The notes: a model not told the origin generated them from the sequence alone. Positions 34,216-44,170 are shown, counted from the stretch's first letter. The stretch is 64,000 nucleotides of DNA from Romeriopsis navalis LEGE 11480 (GCF_015207035.1 NZ_JADEXQ010000010.1:1-64000), one strand, 5' to 3'. Numbers and translations are program-made.

Positions 34216-34782
34216 CTAGTGTGTGCGATCAATGCGAAAAGTAATGCTGGCACGATGTTTCGTTGCATTACCCTTCACCGTGATTTGCTGACCATGCTTC
34301 CCTATCTGTCTACCATCAGGCCCAAATACAAGGCCACTTTTGGGACTATAGAAAATTTTCAATTCACGCTTTCGAGGCAAGGGATTAATATCCGCTAGAT
34401 CATCTCGATTAAAGCGATCGCTATCTAATAGCTTAATCCCATAGGAAAGCAACTGTTTCTTTGGAGGCTTAACCGCTAGTTTATAGTTGAAATAAGCCAC
34501 GGTCTTATTATTCATCTTGCCGCTTTTAACAAAGCCCTGTCTCGCGTTTGTTGTAATGCGGAGATAGAAATCCGGACGATGATGCTTCTTCTTAAACCGA
34601 GTTTTTTTATCAAATTTGCTTAACCCAGTAGCTTTCAAGACAGTAAGAAGCACTTTGCCTTGACCTGGTTCAGGGGGATGAGCAATTGCCAGCTGAGGTG
34701 TTGAGCTGATAATTGCTCCAGTCATCATAGGTGCAGCAGCTAGTCCCAGTGAACATAGTGCCTTCGTTTGTTTTTTCATCAT
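34216..34782 (-). CDS. Secreted C2-like domain protein M
   Basis: 188 residues, CGGAGACA before ATG 34782 (two consecutive ATGs). Signal peptide with cleavage near AIA-H. C2-like domain: SKFDKKTRFKKKHHRPDFYL, NNKTVAYFNYKL, LLDSDRFNRDDLADINPLP, ITVKGNATKHRASITFRI. Together with N it forms a closely similar pair (MTG/IAG-x-IIS signal peptides and TV/KVAHFN strand), pointing to a recent duplication. Confidence 0.75.
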   Translation of the reverse strand: MMKKQTKALCSLGLAAAPMMTGAIISSTPQLAIAHPPEPGQGKVLLTVLKATGLSKFDKKTRFKKKHHRPDFYLRITTNARQGFVKSGKMNNKTVAYFNYKLAVKPPKKQLLSYGIKLLDSDRFNRDDLADINPLPRKRELKIFYSPKSGLVFGPDGRQIGKHGQQITVKGNATKHRASITFRIDRTH

Positions 34783-34912
34783 TGTCTCCGATATTTTGGG
34801 AAGGTTGAAAATTTTTCTGGGTAGTTCGATCAGATGGATGAATGGCTTCTGATAGAGCTACCAGCGCTGAGTCGATAACTCTGTGATCGATCAGTACCGA
34901 TCTAAAGGCTCA

Positions 34913-35476
34913 CTAACTGCGCTTGCGATCGATGCGGAAAGTGATACTGGCACGATGTTGCCTGGAATCACCTTTAATTGTAAATTTCTGGCCATGCTTA
35001 CCCAATCGACGACCCTTCGAGCCAAATACATAGCCAGTTTTGGGTTCGTAGTAAACCGTCAGTGTCCGCTTACCACGTTCTGGGTTAATATCGGCAACAT
35101 CATCTCTGACCAAACGATCGCTATCTAGAAGTCGGATAGTATAGACCATAAGCCGAGTTTTCGGCAGTCGGCTCACAATTTTGTGGTTGAAGTGAGCAAC
35201 CTTTTTATTCTTGTGCTTGCCACTCCGCTGATATCCTTTCTTTGTACTAACTTTAGTCATCAAGTAGAAATCCGGACGATGACGCTTCGTAAACGGAATT
35301 TTGGGATCAAACTTACTGAGTGCCTTAGCTTTTAATACTGTCATCACCACTTTGCCTCGTCGGGGTGCTGGTGGCTTAGCATGTGCCGATTGCGCTGTGG
35401 CACTAATTATCGAACCCGCAATCATCGGCAAGGCTGCTAAACCCATTAAACCCAAAGCCTTAGTTTGTCGTTTCAT
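34913..35476 (-). CDS. Secreted C2-like domain protein N (first of the run of eight)
   Basis: 187 residues, TGGAGAAATC before ATG 35476. Signal peptide with cleavage near AHA-K (33). The C2-like domain shows the family plan: D57 in SKFDPKIPF, D69 in RPDFY, FNHK at 96-99, D118 and D120 in LLDSD, D125, D126 and D129 in RDDVADINP, GKHGQKFTIKGD, and ASITFRI at the end. In C2 domains Asp residues at these places hold Ca2+. It is the promoter-proximal gene of the minus-strand run N-G, served by two CCTGAA-box promoters upstream. Confidence 0.78.
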   Translation of the reverse strand: MKRQTKALGLMGLAALPMIAGSIISATAQSAHAKPPAPRRGKVVMTVLKAKALSKFDPKIPFTKRHRPDFYLMTKVSTKKGYQRSGKHKNKKVAHFNHKIVSRLPKTRLMVYTIRLLDSDRLVRDDVADINPERGKRTLTVYYEPKTGYVFGSKGRRLGKHGQKFTIKGDSRQHRASITFRIDRKRS

Positions 35477-35779
35477 GATTTCTCCATTAATTAGTTGTTT
35501 TGAGATCGTTCAAAATATTTGCAATTTATAATCTCAACCATTCAAAGTGATATTGCAGATTTTGAACTTAACTAGTTACACGATGCATTTTTTAATTTAT
35601 GCAGTTTGCATTTAAATTTTTGATTCTTCTAGCATTTGCATATGCTGATTAGCAAGATATATAGAAAGAATCACTAGGTAAATCAAATCTCTACTGAACC
35701 ATCGAGATGTATGCGAGTCTAGATTGAAGCGATCGGAATGCGTCTGGGCTAACAATAGCGAGACTCTGTCTTTAGCTTT

Positions 35780-35822
35780 ACTATGACGAAATTTCCGATA
35801 GCTTAGTTGGGATAACTTCAGG
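35780..35822 (-). promoter_or_regulatory. CCTGAA-box promoter 1 of the C2-like N-G run
   Basis: Minus strand: CCTGAAGTTA (35813-35822), TCCCAACTAA (35803-35812), 17 bp, CATAGT (35780-35785). A further CCTGAATT box lies at 35837-35844. The leader to 35476 is about 300 nt. Confidence 0.6.
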
Positions 35823-35904
35823 AGATACTTGGGCTGAATTCAGGTGCTCACCTGCGCCATGATCGCTTGACAAGAGTCGTTCCGTCAATCGACTAAATCG
35901 AAGA

Positions 35905-35947
35905 ATTATAGTAGATTTCTAGCTCAATTAATTCAGGTATTTTCAGG
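35905..35947 (-). promoter_or_regulatory. CCTGAA-box promoter 2 of the C2-like N-G run
   Basis: Minus strand: CCTGAAAATA (35938-35947), CCTGAATTAA (35928-35937), 17 bp, and a perfect TATAAT (35905-35910). It lies about 430 nt before gene N in the 35477-36147 gap, which has no gene of its own. No matching plus-strand promoter is seen for the exoprotein at 36148. Confidence 0.72.
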
Positions 35948-36147
35948 ATCTATTCCTCAACTGATCAGTGTCCAGAGACATTTGTTAATTTGGGATAAAT
36001 TCACTTGAATTCTTGGTTTGATCTCAAGATAATCAGGATGTTTCATATGCTTGCAACAACACTGTGCCATAAAAGCTTCTCTCATCCTCTAGATCTAAGA
36101 TTCCCGGTTGATCGATCGTCTCTCATATATCAGTTAGGGTATGTCTA

Positions 36148-39100
36148 ATGCCACGTAACTTAGAATCAGAAGGTCCCAACGCTGCTTACCAAGCTGTTCT
36201 ATTTTTATCTGTTTTTGTTTTGGCAGCAGCGCCACAATCCGCGATCGGACAAATTATTCCCAGCAATAACTGGGGCGCAGAAAACACTCGGCTTAACCCG
36301 GTAGGAGTTGTCAACGGCCAACCCGCGCTGACAATCGAAGGTGGTGCACCACGGGGCAGCAATTTATTTCACAGCTTTCAGCAGTTCAACGTGAATTCGG
36401 GACAACGTGTTTATTTCACAAATCCGAATGGAATTAGCACAATCTTCTCCCGCGTGATTGGTGGTCAAACATCGAATATTGCCGGTACCCTGGGCGTTAA
36501 TGGTGTAGCCAACCTCTTTTTGCTCAATCCTCAGGGCATTATCTTCAGCCCAACAGCCCAACTTGATATACGGGGATCGCTAGTTACCAGTACAGCAAAT
36601 TCAATTGTTTTCGGCAGTCAAGGTAAATTCAGAATTTCCTCCTCTACAGCACCGACACTACTGACTATTGCACCATCAGCACTGGAGTTTGCAGCTAATC
36701 AAGGCGCAATCATTAACCGATCGACCAACCTTGAAAACACGAACCGCAGCAGCCTATTACTTTTAGGTAGTCAAGTCCAACTAGATGGAGGCAGTATCAG
36801 CACGCCAGGTGGAAACGTTAGCTTAGGTGGGGTGCGAGGTGATGGCACTCTCGTGCTTCAGCAAGTAGGAAATCAGTTTCAAATTATCTCGACAACAGGT
36901 ACACCAGCAGATGTAACACTTCAAAATGGAGCGCAGGTCAACGTACGATCGGATAATGGTGGTGCCGTAAATATTCAAGCGAACAACTTTACGATGCAGG
37001 GATCTGGGACGGAAATTCTTGCCGGAATTGCCGCTAATTCTGGCACATCAGAGAGTCTGGGAGGTAATATTCGTATTGCTGCTTCGAAGTCGGTTTTGCT
37101 AGATGATAATGCTATTATCGATAACTCGATATTGTCTGGTGGTACTGGTAATACTGGTGATATTCACATCAGTGGAAAGCAAATTATATTTCGGAATAGT
37201 AGTCATATTAATACTGAACTGCTCGGTTCAGGTAGTCTCGGAAATATTGATTTACGCAGTATCGGCGATATTTCATTTCAGGCAGGAGATGGTACTCAAA
37301 GACTCATACCGAGAGGAAATGGCAGATTCTCTCGCAGCGGAATTTTACGCAGAATTGGGGTTGGTGGAATTGGCAATATTGGCCCATTGACTATCATCAG
37401 CAACAATTTTGATATTCTTAAGGACGCTGCAATTGTGACTCAGATCGCGGGCCAAGGTAATACAGACGATATCAACATTGATTTACAAGGCGCACTTAAT
37501 CTTCCAGAATTAAGTTCCATAGCCAGCACAATTTCTCAGGGGGGGCAGGGGAGTACAGGAAACTTAGGAATTAATGCTCAATCACTCACTGTCAAGGACG
37601 CGAGTATTATAACTTCTAACTCCTCTGGCATAGGATTTCCTGGTGGATTTAAGATTCAGGTCAAAGACGATGTTATTTTCACTGGGTTTAAGCCTGGTCC
37701 ACCATTAACTCGTATAACTACCATTAATACCAGTTTACGAGATCCAGCAGTTGGGAGAAGTGGTGATATAGAAATCACTGCAAATAATATTTATGTAACT
37801 AATGGTGCAACAATTGCTACCTCATCTTTTGGTCAGGGTAATGGCGGTAATATTACTTTGAATGCGAGAAACGATGTTGTTGTTGATGGTGTAAATGAAC
37901 GTGGTTTTGATAGTCGCATCAGTGCTGACCTATTAAAGGTGTTTTTTCCACGTTTTGGTTTTCTTGGGCGCGCGAAGGGCCGGGGCGGTGATGTCCAAAT
38001 CACAGCTAACCGAGTGTCTGTGCTAAATGGTGCTTCGATTAGTGCCAATATTAATGATGCCCCTGGTGCTGCAGGCAAAATATCGATTCAAGCCAAAGAA
38101 TCTGTCCGCGTTGCTGGGCAGGGAGATGGAATCAGATTTAGAATCATTGATGGCAAATCGCGCATTGTACCCTTTCCTGTACGTCCCCGGATTTTTGTTG
38201 CTACGGCGGGTGATACAAATGCGCCCGCTGGCGTGATCGAGATCAAAACACAACAATTGCTCGTTGAGCAAGATGGTAATGTTGATGCGACAAGCAGTAG
38301 CCGGGGAGTGGGTGGAAATATTGATATCAAGAGCAACCAGGTACTTGTTCGCTCAGGTGGCCTAATTCGTACAACAGCAACAGATGTTGGTAATGCTGGC
38401 CAGATTAATATCGATAGTGCCCAACAAATCCAAGTTACGGGGGAAAGCCCCAAGCCCTTGCCTGAATCAATTATTTCCAATAGTGCGATCGTTGCTCGCA
38501 CTACAGATAGTTCTTCTGGTAAAGGCGGTTCAGTGCAATTGAATACCCAGGAACTCATTGTTGAGAATAATGGCTTAGTTTCGGTCAGTAGTCAGGGTAT
38601 AGGGATTGGTGGGCAGTTACGAATTAATGCTAGTACTACAAAACTACGTGATCGTGGACAGTTGCTCGCCGAAACAAGTAGCAACACAGGGGGTGATATT
38701 CTCCTAAATCTCAGCGAGGTTCTCCTTTTACGTCGTGGCGCTAGTATCTCAAGCACTGCTGGTACAGCTCAGCTTGGAGGTGATGGAGGTCAGATTAATA
38801 TCCAATCACCATTTATCGTAAGTGTTCCTGGCGAAAATAGCGATATAGCGGCTAATGCGTTCTCTGGTGCTGGCGGTCAAGTGAATATCAATGCATTGAA
38901 TCTATTCGGTATCCGACCAAGGACACGTCTCGAACTGGAGCAACTGCTACAAGTTAGCGATCCATCCCTACTCAATCCCAGTCGGCTCACCAGCAATGAC
39001 ATCACCGCGATTTCGCAAACTAGCCCCACTCTGAGTGGTAATGTCAGTATTAGTCAGATCGATGTTGACCCAACCCAAGCGGCGGCGCGATTACCGGATG

Positions 39101-39462
39101 ATTTGCTCGATCGCTCTAATTTGATTAATCAAAGCCTCTGCCGCATAACTCAAGGAAGTCAGTTTATCCTGACTGGGCGCGGTGGTCGTCCTATATCGCC
39201 GACAGTCCAAACGCTTACACCAATGCAAACCTGGGAAGATATTCGTTTTAACTCTCCCCAACGTATCGGCTTAGTAAAGCCGCCGAAACCATCTAAACCC
39301 AACACCATAAAATCCGATGCTCTGCTGGAAGCCCAAGGCTGGCATCGTTCTGTCAATGGTAGAGTGCATCTAACTGCGAATGCTAATCCGGCTCAATCGA
39401 TATGGCTCAGCGCATCGAACTGTTCAGACAAATCTCGTCAATCGTATTTTAGCTCTCACTAA
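36148..39462 (+). CDS. Two-partner-secretion exoprotein 2 (filamentous haemagglutinin N-terminal domain)
   Basis: 1104 residues, AGGG 8 nt before ATG 36148. Signal peptide to AIGQ (~35), then the TPS domain (LFHSFQQFNVNSGQRVYFTN, LGVNGVANLFLLNPQGIIF, LDIRGSLVTSTA) and a long Gly/Asn-rich beta-helix. The last ~250 residues closely match exoprotein 3 (NSDIAANAFSGAGGQVNINA, LNLFGI, LLQVSDPS, DVDPTQAAARLPDDLLDRSN). The two are therefore recent relatives, and exoprotein 1 is more distant. Secreted surface or matrix protein by family. Its stop is 18 nt from that of the convergent gene 39481. Confidence 0.85.
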   Translation: MPRNLESEGPNAAYQAVLFLSVFVLAAAPQSAIGQIIPSNNWGAENTRLNPVGVVNGQPALTIEGGAPRGSNLFHSFQQFNVNSGQRVYFTNPNGISTIFSRVIGGQTSNIAGTLGVNGVANLFLLNPQGIIFSPTAQLDIRGSLVTSTANSIVFGSQGKFRISSSTAPTLLTIAPSALEFAANQGAIINRSTNLENTNRSSLLLLGSQVQLDGGSISTPGGNVSLGGVRGDGTLVLQQVGNQFQIISTTGTPADVTLQNGAQVNVRSDNGGAVNIQANNFTMQGSGTEILAGIAANSGTSESLGGNIRIAASKSVLLDDNAIIDNSILSGGTGNTGDIHISGKQIIFRNSSHINTELLGSGSLGNIDLRSIGDISFQAGDGTQRLIPRGNGRFSRSGILRRIGVGGIGNIGPLTIISNNFDILKDAAIVTQIAGQGNTDDINIDLQGALNLPELSSIASTISQGGQGSTGNLGINAQSLTVKDASIITSNSSGIGFPGGFKIQVKDDVIFTGFKPGPPLTRITTINTSLRDPAVGRSGDIEITANNIYVTNGATIATSSFGQGNGGNITLNARNDVVVDGVNERGFDSRISADLLKVFFPRFGFLGRAKGRGGDVQITANRVSVLNGASISANINDAPGAAGKISIQAKESVRVAGQGDGIRFRIIDGKSRIVPFPVRPRIFVATAGDTNAPAGVIEIKTQQLLVEQDGNVDATSSSRGVGGNIDIKSNQVLVRSGGLIRTTATDVGNAGQINIDSAQQIQVTGESPKPLPESIISNSAIVARTTDSSSGKGGSVQLNTQELIVENNGLVSVSSQGIGIGGQLRINASTTKLRDRGQLLAETSSNTGGDILLNLSEVLLLRRGASISSTAGTAQLGGDGGQINIQSPFIVSVPGENSDIAANAFSGAGGQVNINALNLFGIRPRTRLELEQLLQVSDPSLLNPSRLTSNDITAISQTSPTLSGNVSISQIDVDPTQAAARLPDDLLDRSNLINQSLCRITQGSQFILTGRGGRPISPTVQTLTPMQTWEDIRFNSPQRIGLVKPPKPSKPNTIKSDALLEAQGWHRSVNGRVHLTANANPAQSIWLSASNCSDKSRQSYFSSH

Positions 39463-39480
39463 AGTCGTTAAGTGGCTATG

Positions 39481-41832
39481 CTATATCGATCGTGGCAAAA
39501 TCGGCTTTTGATAGAACTGCATTGCGAGACGAACACTCGCTCCAGTCACCAAGAAAATAGTCATTCCAGAGGCGATCGGCAACCAAACCCCCTGTAATCC
39601 GAGCAGCACCAGGCCACTACCAAAAATCAAGCTAATACTACCCCCAGCAATGAGTAGTAAAAATCCCGGTTTCCGGATTAAATAGGCAATAATTCCACCC
39701 ATCGCACCACTGCTCAGGAGGAAGATCATTTCTAGTCCAATATGAGACTGATTGATTAGATGTCTATCATCCAATACATGGCTCAAAATTTGACTCACCA
39801 TATGTGCTTGAATCTCTACTCCCGACATCGTCCGCAGATTAGCTTGGCTCGCACTATAAGGGGTCTGCCAATGGACATCCTGGAAACTTGGATCAGTGGT
39901 GCCAATCAAAATCACTTTATTTTGCAATTGGCTGACATCAAAGTCAGCTTGCAACACTTCACGCAGTGTGACGGTTTGCGCAATCTGTTCTGTCGATCGA
40001 TAGTTCAGCATAATCTGATGCCCTTTAGTTTGAGCCTTCTGATAGCTTCCGAGGCGTGCCTCTAGTGGCGCAAATACCTTCGGAGCAAACTGCAAAGCAT
40101 TTTGGGACGTAAAGCTAAGCCGCATATCTTCCACTTCTAAATACAGCTCGGCCAGCCGCAAATTAAAGGCATATTTATTCCCACAGGGCGTGGCTTGTCC
40201 GACTGCAAGCACATGCCGGCGCAATACTCGATCGGCATCCAAAACCACGTTGTTAAACCCCTGATATTGCTGCCGCACTTCAGGCGGCGCGGCCACCCCA
40301 GTACTATTGGCTTGCGACTGATCAGCATAGTTACAAATCGCAATCAGGCGCGGATGATTTTGGAGTGTTTGAGTCAGTTTGGGAAATGCTGAAGCAACTG
40401 GATAGTCACGGTAAATATCGAGCCCGATCGCCCGTGGATTGCCTTGATCGAGCTTTTTGAGCAATTGCCCGAGACTTCGGTCAGATAACGAGGAAACTAT
40501 CCGCTCTTGTTTGGATTGTGACTGCACATCAGCTGCTGTAATTTCGACAATCAGTAAGCGTGAATCCGCGCCCTCATCTGGTCGTAAACGCATCATTTGA
40601 TCAAATAACTGCAATTCTGCCGACCAAAATATGCCGGTTGTCCGAAGCCCCATAAATCCCGATATCGTAATTAGGGCAATAATTGCGGCTTTCCACCAAG
40701 GCAGTAATTTCGGCGGCGGTTCATAGAGCTGAATCGCCGCTTCGACCCATTGCCGATCGAATATCGTTTGGTAGAGCTGATTGAAGACATGACAGACGCC
40801 TTGCCGCTTGAAAATTAAACCAGATAACCGCAGCTCTAAATGCTCGGCACTACGGCTAGAGGGGATAGTACCATGCTTTAAAATTTGGCGGTAGAGTTTG
40901 AGCAGTTGCACACTCCGGGAAGAATTGCGCAGTAGCCGATCGCGAATCGTCCGCAGATGCTCGGGTTCATCTTGACCTTCCCAATTATCAATTAAGCGCT
41001 GTTGAACGATTTGATCAATGGTGGCTGATTCTTCACCCAGTTCAATTTGAACCGGATGTAAGCTGGTAAGCCAGCAAAGTTTTTGGGTCAGAAACGGTTG
41101 TCCGCCCGTCCAGTGCAAAATGCGTTGTAATAAGGCCAAAGGGTTAGCGGCGATCGCTTCTAGCCCCTTCATCAGCGGATAGCTTTCATCGAGTTGTATT
41201 CCTTGGAGCTCGATCGCATGACCAATATTAAAGGGTGCCGATCGTTCATCCTGAATCAAATCAGAAGGCGTTGCGACACCTAACAAAACAAAGGACAGTC
41301 TTTGATATTCCGGTTTAGCAGCGCGTTTCTCATAGCAGTTCCGCAGCAAGGCAAAGAAGTCATCCGTAGAGAACTCTAAACCGAGCACACTATCAATTTC
41401 GTCAATGAAAACGACGATCGGTTGTTGGACTTGCTCTAGTAAAACCGATTCAATGAAATAACTTAAGCGCTGGATCGGGGAAAGATCATCATAGTCTTTG
41501 AGCCACGATCGACGATTAATGGCTAAGCCAAAGCCACTGATTAGTTCTTGAATGATCCCGCCATACCATTGTTGTGCCGTGATTTGTTGACTGCCAATCC
41601 CCGACAGCTCAATCTCAGCGCAGATAATACCATCGGCTTGGAGCCGCTGCATCGTATGCACCCGTAGAGAAGACTTGCCCATTTGCCGAGAATTCAGCAC
41701 ATAGCAGTAACGTCCTTGACTCAGATGCTCATATAAATCGGTATCAGCTTGGCGTAAAACATAGGTAGGCGCATCTGGGGGTAAGCTGCCCCCTGGCTGA
41801 TACTGGTAATTAATCGATTTGGGCATCGTCAT
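39481..41832 (-). CDS. AAA-like ATPase fused to a CHASE2 sensor domain
   Basis: 783 residues from ATG 41832, chosen for GGGAGG 7 nt upstream; it overlaps the end of the upstream gene by 23 nt. Residues ~1-330 are an AAA-like (AAA_35 type) domain: YQPGGSLPPDAPTYVLRQAD, LNSRQMGKSSLRVH (P-loop with Asn for the first Gly), VVFIDEIDSVL (Walker B). A transmembrane helix near 385 is followed by an extracytoplasmic CHASE2 domain (LFDQMMRLRP, LLIVEITAADV, AIGLDIYRDYP) and three C-terminal transmembrane helices. No kinase or cyclase output follows, so the AAA module is the likely cytoplasmic partner of the sensor. Pairs with 41810-43228. Confidence 0.85.
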   Translation of the reverse strand: MTMPKSINYQYQPGGSLPPDAPTYVLRQADTDLYEHLSQGRYCYVLNSRQMGKSSLRVHTMQRLQADGIICAEIELSGIGSQQITAQQWYGGIIQELISGFGLAINRRSWLKDYDDLSPIQRLSYFIESVLLEQVQQPIVVFIDEIDSVLGLEFSTDDFFALLRNCYEKRAAKPEYQRLSFVLLGVATPSDLIQDERSAPFNIGHAIELQGIQLDESYPLMKGLEAIAANPLALLQRILHWTGGQPFLTQKLCWLTSLHPVQIELGEESATIDQIVQQRLIDNWEGQDEPEHLRTIRDRLLRNSSRSVQLLKLYRQILKHGTIPSSRSAEHLELRLSGLIFKRQGVCHVFNQLYQTIFDRQWVEAAIQLYEPPPKLLPWWKAAIIALITISGFMGLRTTGIFWSAELQLFDQMMRLRPDEGADSRLLIVEITAADVQSQSKQERIVSSLSDRSLGQLLKKLDQGNPRAIGLDIYRDYPVASAFPKLTQTLQNHPRLIAICNYADQSQANSTGVAAPPEVRQQYQGFNNVVLDADRVLRRHVLAVGQATPCGNKYAFNLRLAELYLEVEDMRLSFTSQNALQFAPKVFAPLEARLGSYQKAQTKGHQIMLNYRSTEQIAQTVTLREVLQADFDVSQLQNKVILIGTTDPSFQDVHWQTPYSASQANLRTMSGVEIQAHMVSQILSHVLDDRHLINQSHIGLEMIFLLSSGAMGGIIAYLIRKPGFLLLIAGGSISLIFGSGLVLLGLQGVWLPIASGMTIFLVTGASVRLAMQFYQKPILPRSI

Positions 41833-43228
41833 TTGCGCCTCCCAATCCTGCTTGGAAGTATTGCTGGTAAAGCGCACAGCGAGGTTTTACACGGTTACCT
41901 ACTAAAGTAATGAGCCCCATGCCTTGTAGCAAATGCGATTTGACCGGCTCAAGGGCAATCGGTTCTGTGGCATTGACGATTGCCTGTAAGGTTTCAGCAA
42001 CTTCCGGATGGGATTGCAGTACAAGCCAATGTTCCCGTAGATGATTGCTAAAGATCCCTGCATCCGTGGGCGCATCCGCCAGAAATGCAGTCAAATCTGT
42101 TTCGGGGTGAGCCTTGAGATGCGCCAGCGCCTGTTCTAAGAGATAGGGATGTCCACCAATCATCTGCGTCAATTGCGTCAATTGGGCTTGATTCTCGGGG
42201 ATGGTAAAGCTGTTTAACTCATAAAGCGCCGCAAAGGCTTGGGTTTGCTCCAGGGTAAATTCCGGTAACTCGACCGGCAGACCGACATTAAACGGTGACT
42301 GATTGATATTGAGTTGGATATAAACATTCGTCGCATGACTAATCATTAGGCGGAGGCGCTGCCAGATGGGTCGGCTACGAGCCTTTTCGTACCACGATCG
42401 CAGAAGACCAAAGAAGTCCTCATAAACTTCTGGATGGGGAAAGAGCAAATCAACATCATCCAAACATAGGACTAGGGGCTGCTCCGACTGTGCTAGTAGA
42501 TATTCTTCGACATAAGTGGTGCAACTGACTTTACTGCCCATACCGGCTTCATCCCAATATTCATCCAGTTGATTGGGAAGATTGAGTTCATGACTGAGGT
42601 TGACACAAAACCAGCGGAGAAACCGATCGAGATCCGTCAGATGAGTCCGCCGATCAGCGAGTTCAAAGCTAAGATTAATCGTCCGGTAATCCTGGGTCTG
42701 GAGTTGGGTCATGACGTACTCCATCAAGCGAGTCTTACCCATGAGTTGCGGTGCTTTAATCCGAATCAAAGCACCGGGTTGCATCAGCGTTTCACAGCAG
42801 ATTTGCTCGATCGGGGGACGATCAACGTAGAGTTGTCCGGAAGGCAGTGTGACCAGTTTTTGCCGGTTTTGGTTGGGCTGTGCCATACCGGCTGATTCAA
42901 GCTGATTATGGGTTTCCCAGTAGCGGTGCAGCGCAGATTTGAAGTTACTTTTCTTAACTTTTTCGTCTAGTGCATCGGACAACAGTTTCCAAAGCTTAGG
43001 GGCAACATCTTGGCTGATATAGCTCGTAGCATATTGATTTTGTGCTGCAATTTGATCGTAGTCGAGACGCTCCCAGGCGCCTTCCATCACAATCCGCTCA
43101 ATATCGGTCAAATTGCGCTTTGCATGTATATAAACAATTTGGTTCGCAATATTGATTGCTGCTTTGAGATCAAAGTTCGTCATCACCATCGCCAACTCGG
43201 AACAGGTCAACATCGAACTAGTCATCAA
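41810..43228 (-). CDS. HTH-AAA-like protein (vWA-MoxR-associated type N-terminus)
   Basis: 472 residues as the longest reading; MVMTNFD at 43189 is a likely alternative. An N-terminal helical HTH-like domain (LTDIERIVMEGAWERLDYDQ, QYATSYISQDVAPKLWKLLS) as found in vWA-MoxR-associated proteins is followed by an AAA-like domain: RPPIEQICCETLMQPG, IKAPQLMGKTRL (modified P-loop), LVLCLDDVDLLF (Walker B), FNVGLPVELPEFT. The start of the next gene lies inside its end, so the two proteins are made together. A clear paralogue, 52976-54346, is paired in the same way with a WD40 effector. Role: probable regulatory or conflict-type NTPase; inferred. Confidence 0.78.
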   Translation of the reverse strand: MMTSSMLTCSELAMVMTNFDLKAAINIANQIVYIHAKRNLTDIERIVMEGAWERLDYDQIAAQNQYATSYISQDVAPKLWKLLSDALDEKVKKSNFKSALHRYWETHNQLESAGMAQPNQNRQKLVTLPSGQLYVDRPPIEQICCETLMQPGALIRIKAPQLMGKTRLMEYVMTQLQTQDYRTINLSFELADRRTHLTDLDRFLRWFCVNLSHELNLPNQLDEYWDEAGMGSKVSCTTYVEEYLLAQSEQPLVLCLDDVDLLFPHPEVYEDFFGLLRSWYEKARSRPIWQRLRLMISHATNVYIQLNINQSPFNVGLPVELPEFTLEQTQAFAALYELNSFTIPENQAQLTQLTQMIGGHPYLLEQALAHLKAHPETDLTAFLADAPTDAGIFSNHLREHWLVLQSHPEVAETLQAIVNATEPIALEPVKSHLLQGMGLITLVGNRVKPRCALYQQYFQAGLGGANDDAQID

Positions 43229-43295
43229 ACCAGTCGTTGCTGTTTTGCTGATTATACCGGCCCCATCTTAAGGGCAACAGTACTTTGAGCAAATT

Positions 43296-43338
43296 CCTGA
43301 ATTTACCTGAATTTATCCGAATTTATCTGCGGTAAGTT
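43296..43338 (+). promoter_or_regulatory. CCTGAA-box promoter of the DUF928 gene
   Basis: Plus strand: CCTGAATTTA twice in perfect tandem (43296-43315), a third degenerate box TCCGAATTTA (43316-43325) within the 17-bp spacer, then TAAGTT (43333-43338) as a weak -10. It lies between the divergent genes 41810-43228 and 43388-44170. Confidence 0.6.
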
Positions 43339-43387
43339 GAGGATGAGACAATTTGTGTTCCGCTACATCAACCCATGCTCTGGAATT

Positions 43388-44170
43388 ATGTTAAATAATC
43401 GCAATAATCACTCCCAATTAGCAATCTACCTTAGCTCAGTCTTCGGTCTCCTCTTGGTTGGGCCTCTAGTCTGGCCGAGAGTGGCAGCCGCAGCCGCCAT
43501 CAACAATCGTGATACCGCTCCGGCCGCCCCATATCACATCGCACTTCAAGCACAAGACCCGCCCGATCGCGACACACCGAAAGCCCCCCAAGGGACTGGC
43601 AGTCGCGGCGACTGTCTAGCTGCGGTCAATCGCCCCCCATTACAACGCATCATTAGTGGTCGGGGAATCGAGAAAACCAGTTTAGGGCATCCGATGTTTT
43701 GGGTTTATGTCCCCTATACGGCCGATGATGCGCCATCAGCCGAATTTTCGCTGCAAGACCAAGAAAACGATCTTTATCGGGTTACACTCCAGCTACCGAG
43801 CAAACCAGGCTTTGTCAGCATTCAACTACCGCCATCGGTCAAACCCATCGCCGAAGGCGAAACTTATCGGTGGTATCTGGATATTAATTGTGCTGATCGT
43901 CAAGCCGCAGACAATGCCACACCCACTTCAATCACTGGTGTGATCCAACGGATTGCCACACCGCCAGGATTAACCTCTGCCTTAAGTCGTGCAATAACAC
44001 CGAGCCAACGCGCCACTGCCTATGCCAAGCAAGATTTATTCCTCGAAGCCTTAACCGAATTGTCCGGTGTCACCCCTAAAAACCAAACTGTAACCGGCAA
44101 AATTGTCCCTCTGGCATTAGCCCAAGAAGCAATTATCGGTCCACTTACAGCCAGTTCCCAATCAGAATGA
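43388..44170 (+). CDS. DUF928 protein (exported)
   Basis: 260 residues from ATG 43388; earlier starts (43337, 43343) would lie on or next to the predicted transcription start. Signal peptide (YLSSVFGLLLVGPLVWPRVA, cleavage near AAA). DUF928 features: GTGSRGDCLA, HPMFWVYVPYT, AEFSLQDQENDLY, and a Cys pair (GDCL and INCADR). DUF928 proteins are largely cyanobacterial and commonly neighbour CHAT-TPR, CHASE2 and haemagglutinin-type genes, exactly as here. Its last 26 nt overlap the end of the convergent CHAT gene. Function unknown. Confidence 0.8.
   Translation: MLNNRNNHSQLAIYLSSVFGLLLVGPLVWPRVAAAAAINNRDTAPAAPYHIALQAQDPPDRDTPKAPQGTGSRGDCLAAVNRPPLQRIISGRGIEKTSLGHPMFWVYVPYTADDAPSAEFSLQDQENDLYRVTLQLPSKPGFVSIQLPPSVKPIAEGETYRWYLDINCADRQAADNATPTSITGVIQRIATPPGLTSALSRAITPSQRATAYAKQDLFLEALTELSGVTPKNQTVTGKIVPLALAQEAIIGPLTASSQSE

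Noticed and set aside
41810-43228. Reading the HTH-AAA protein as a classical transcription factor
   Set aside because: The N-terminal helices resemble those of vWA-MoxR-associated proteins rather than a DNA-binding family that I can name, so no DNA target is claimed.
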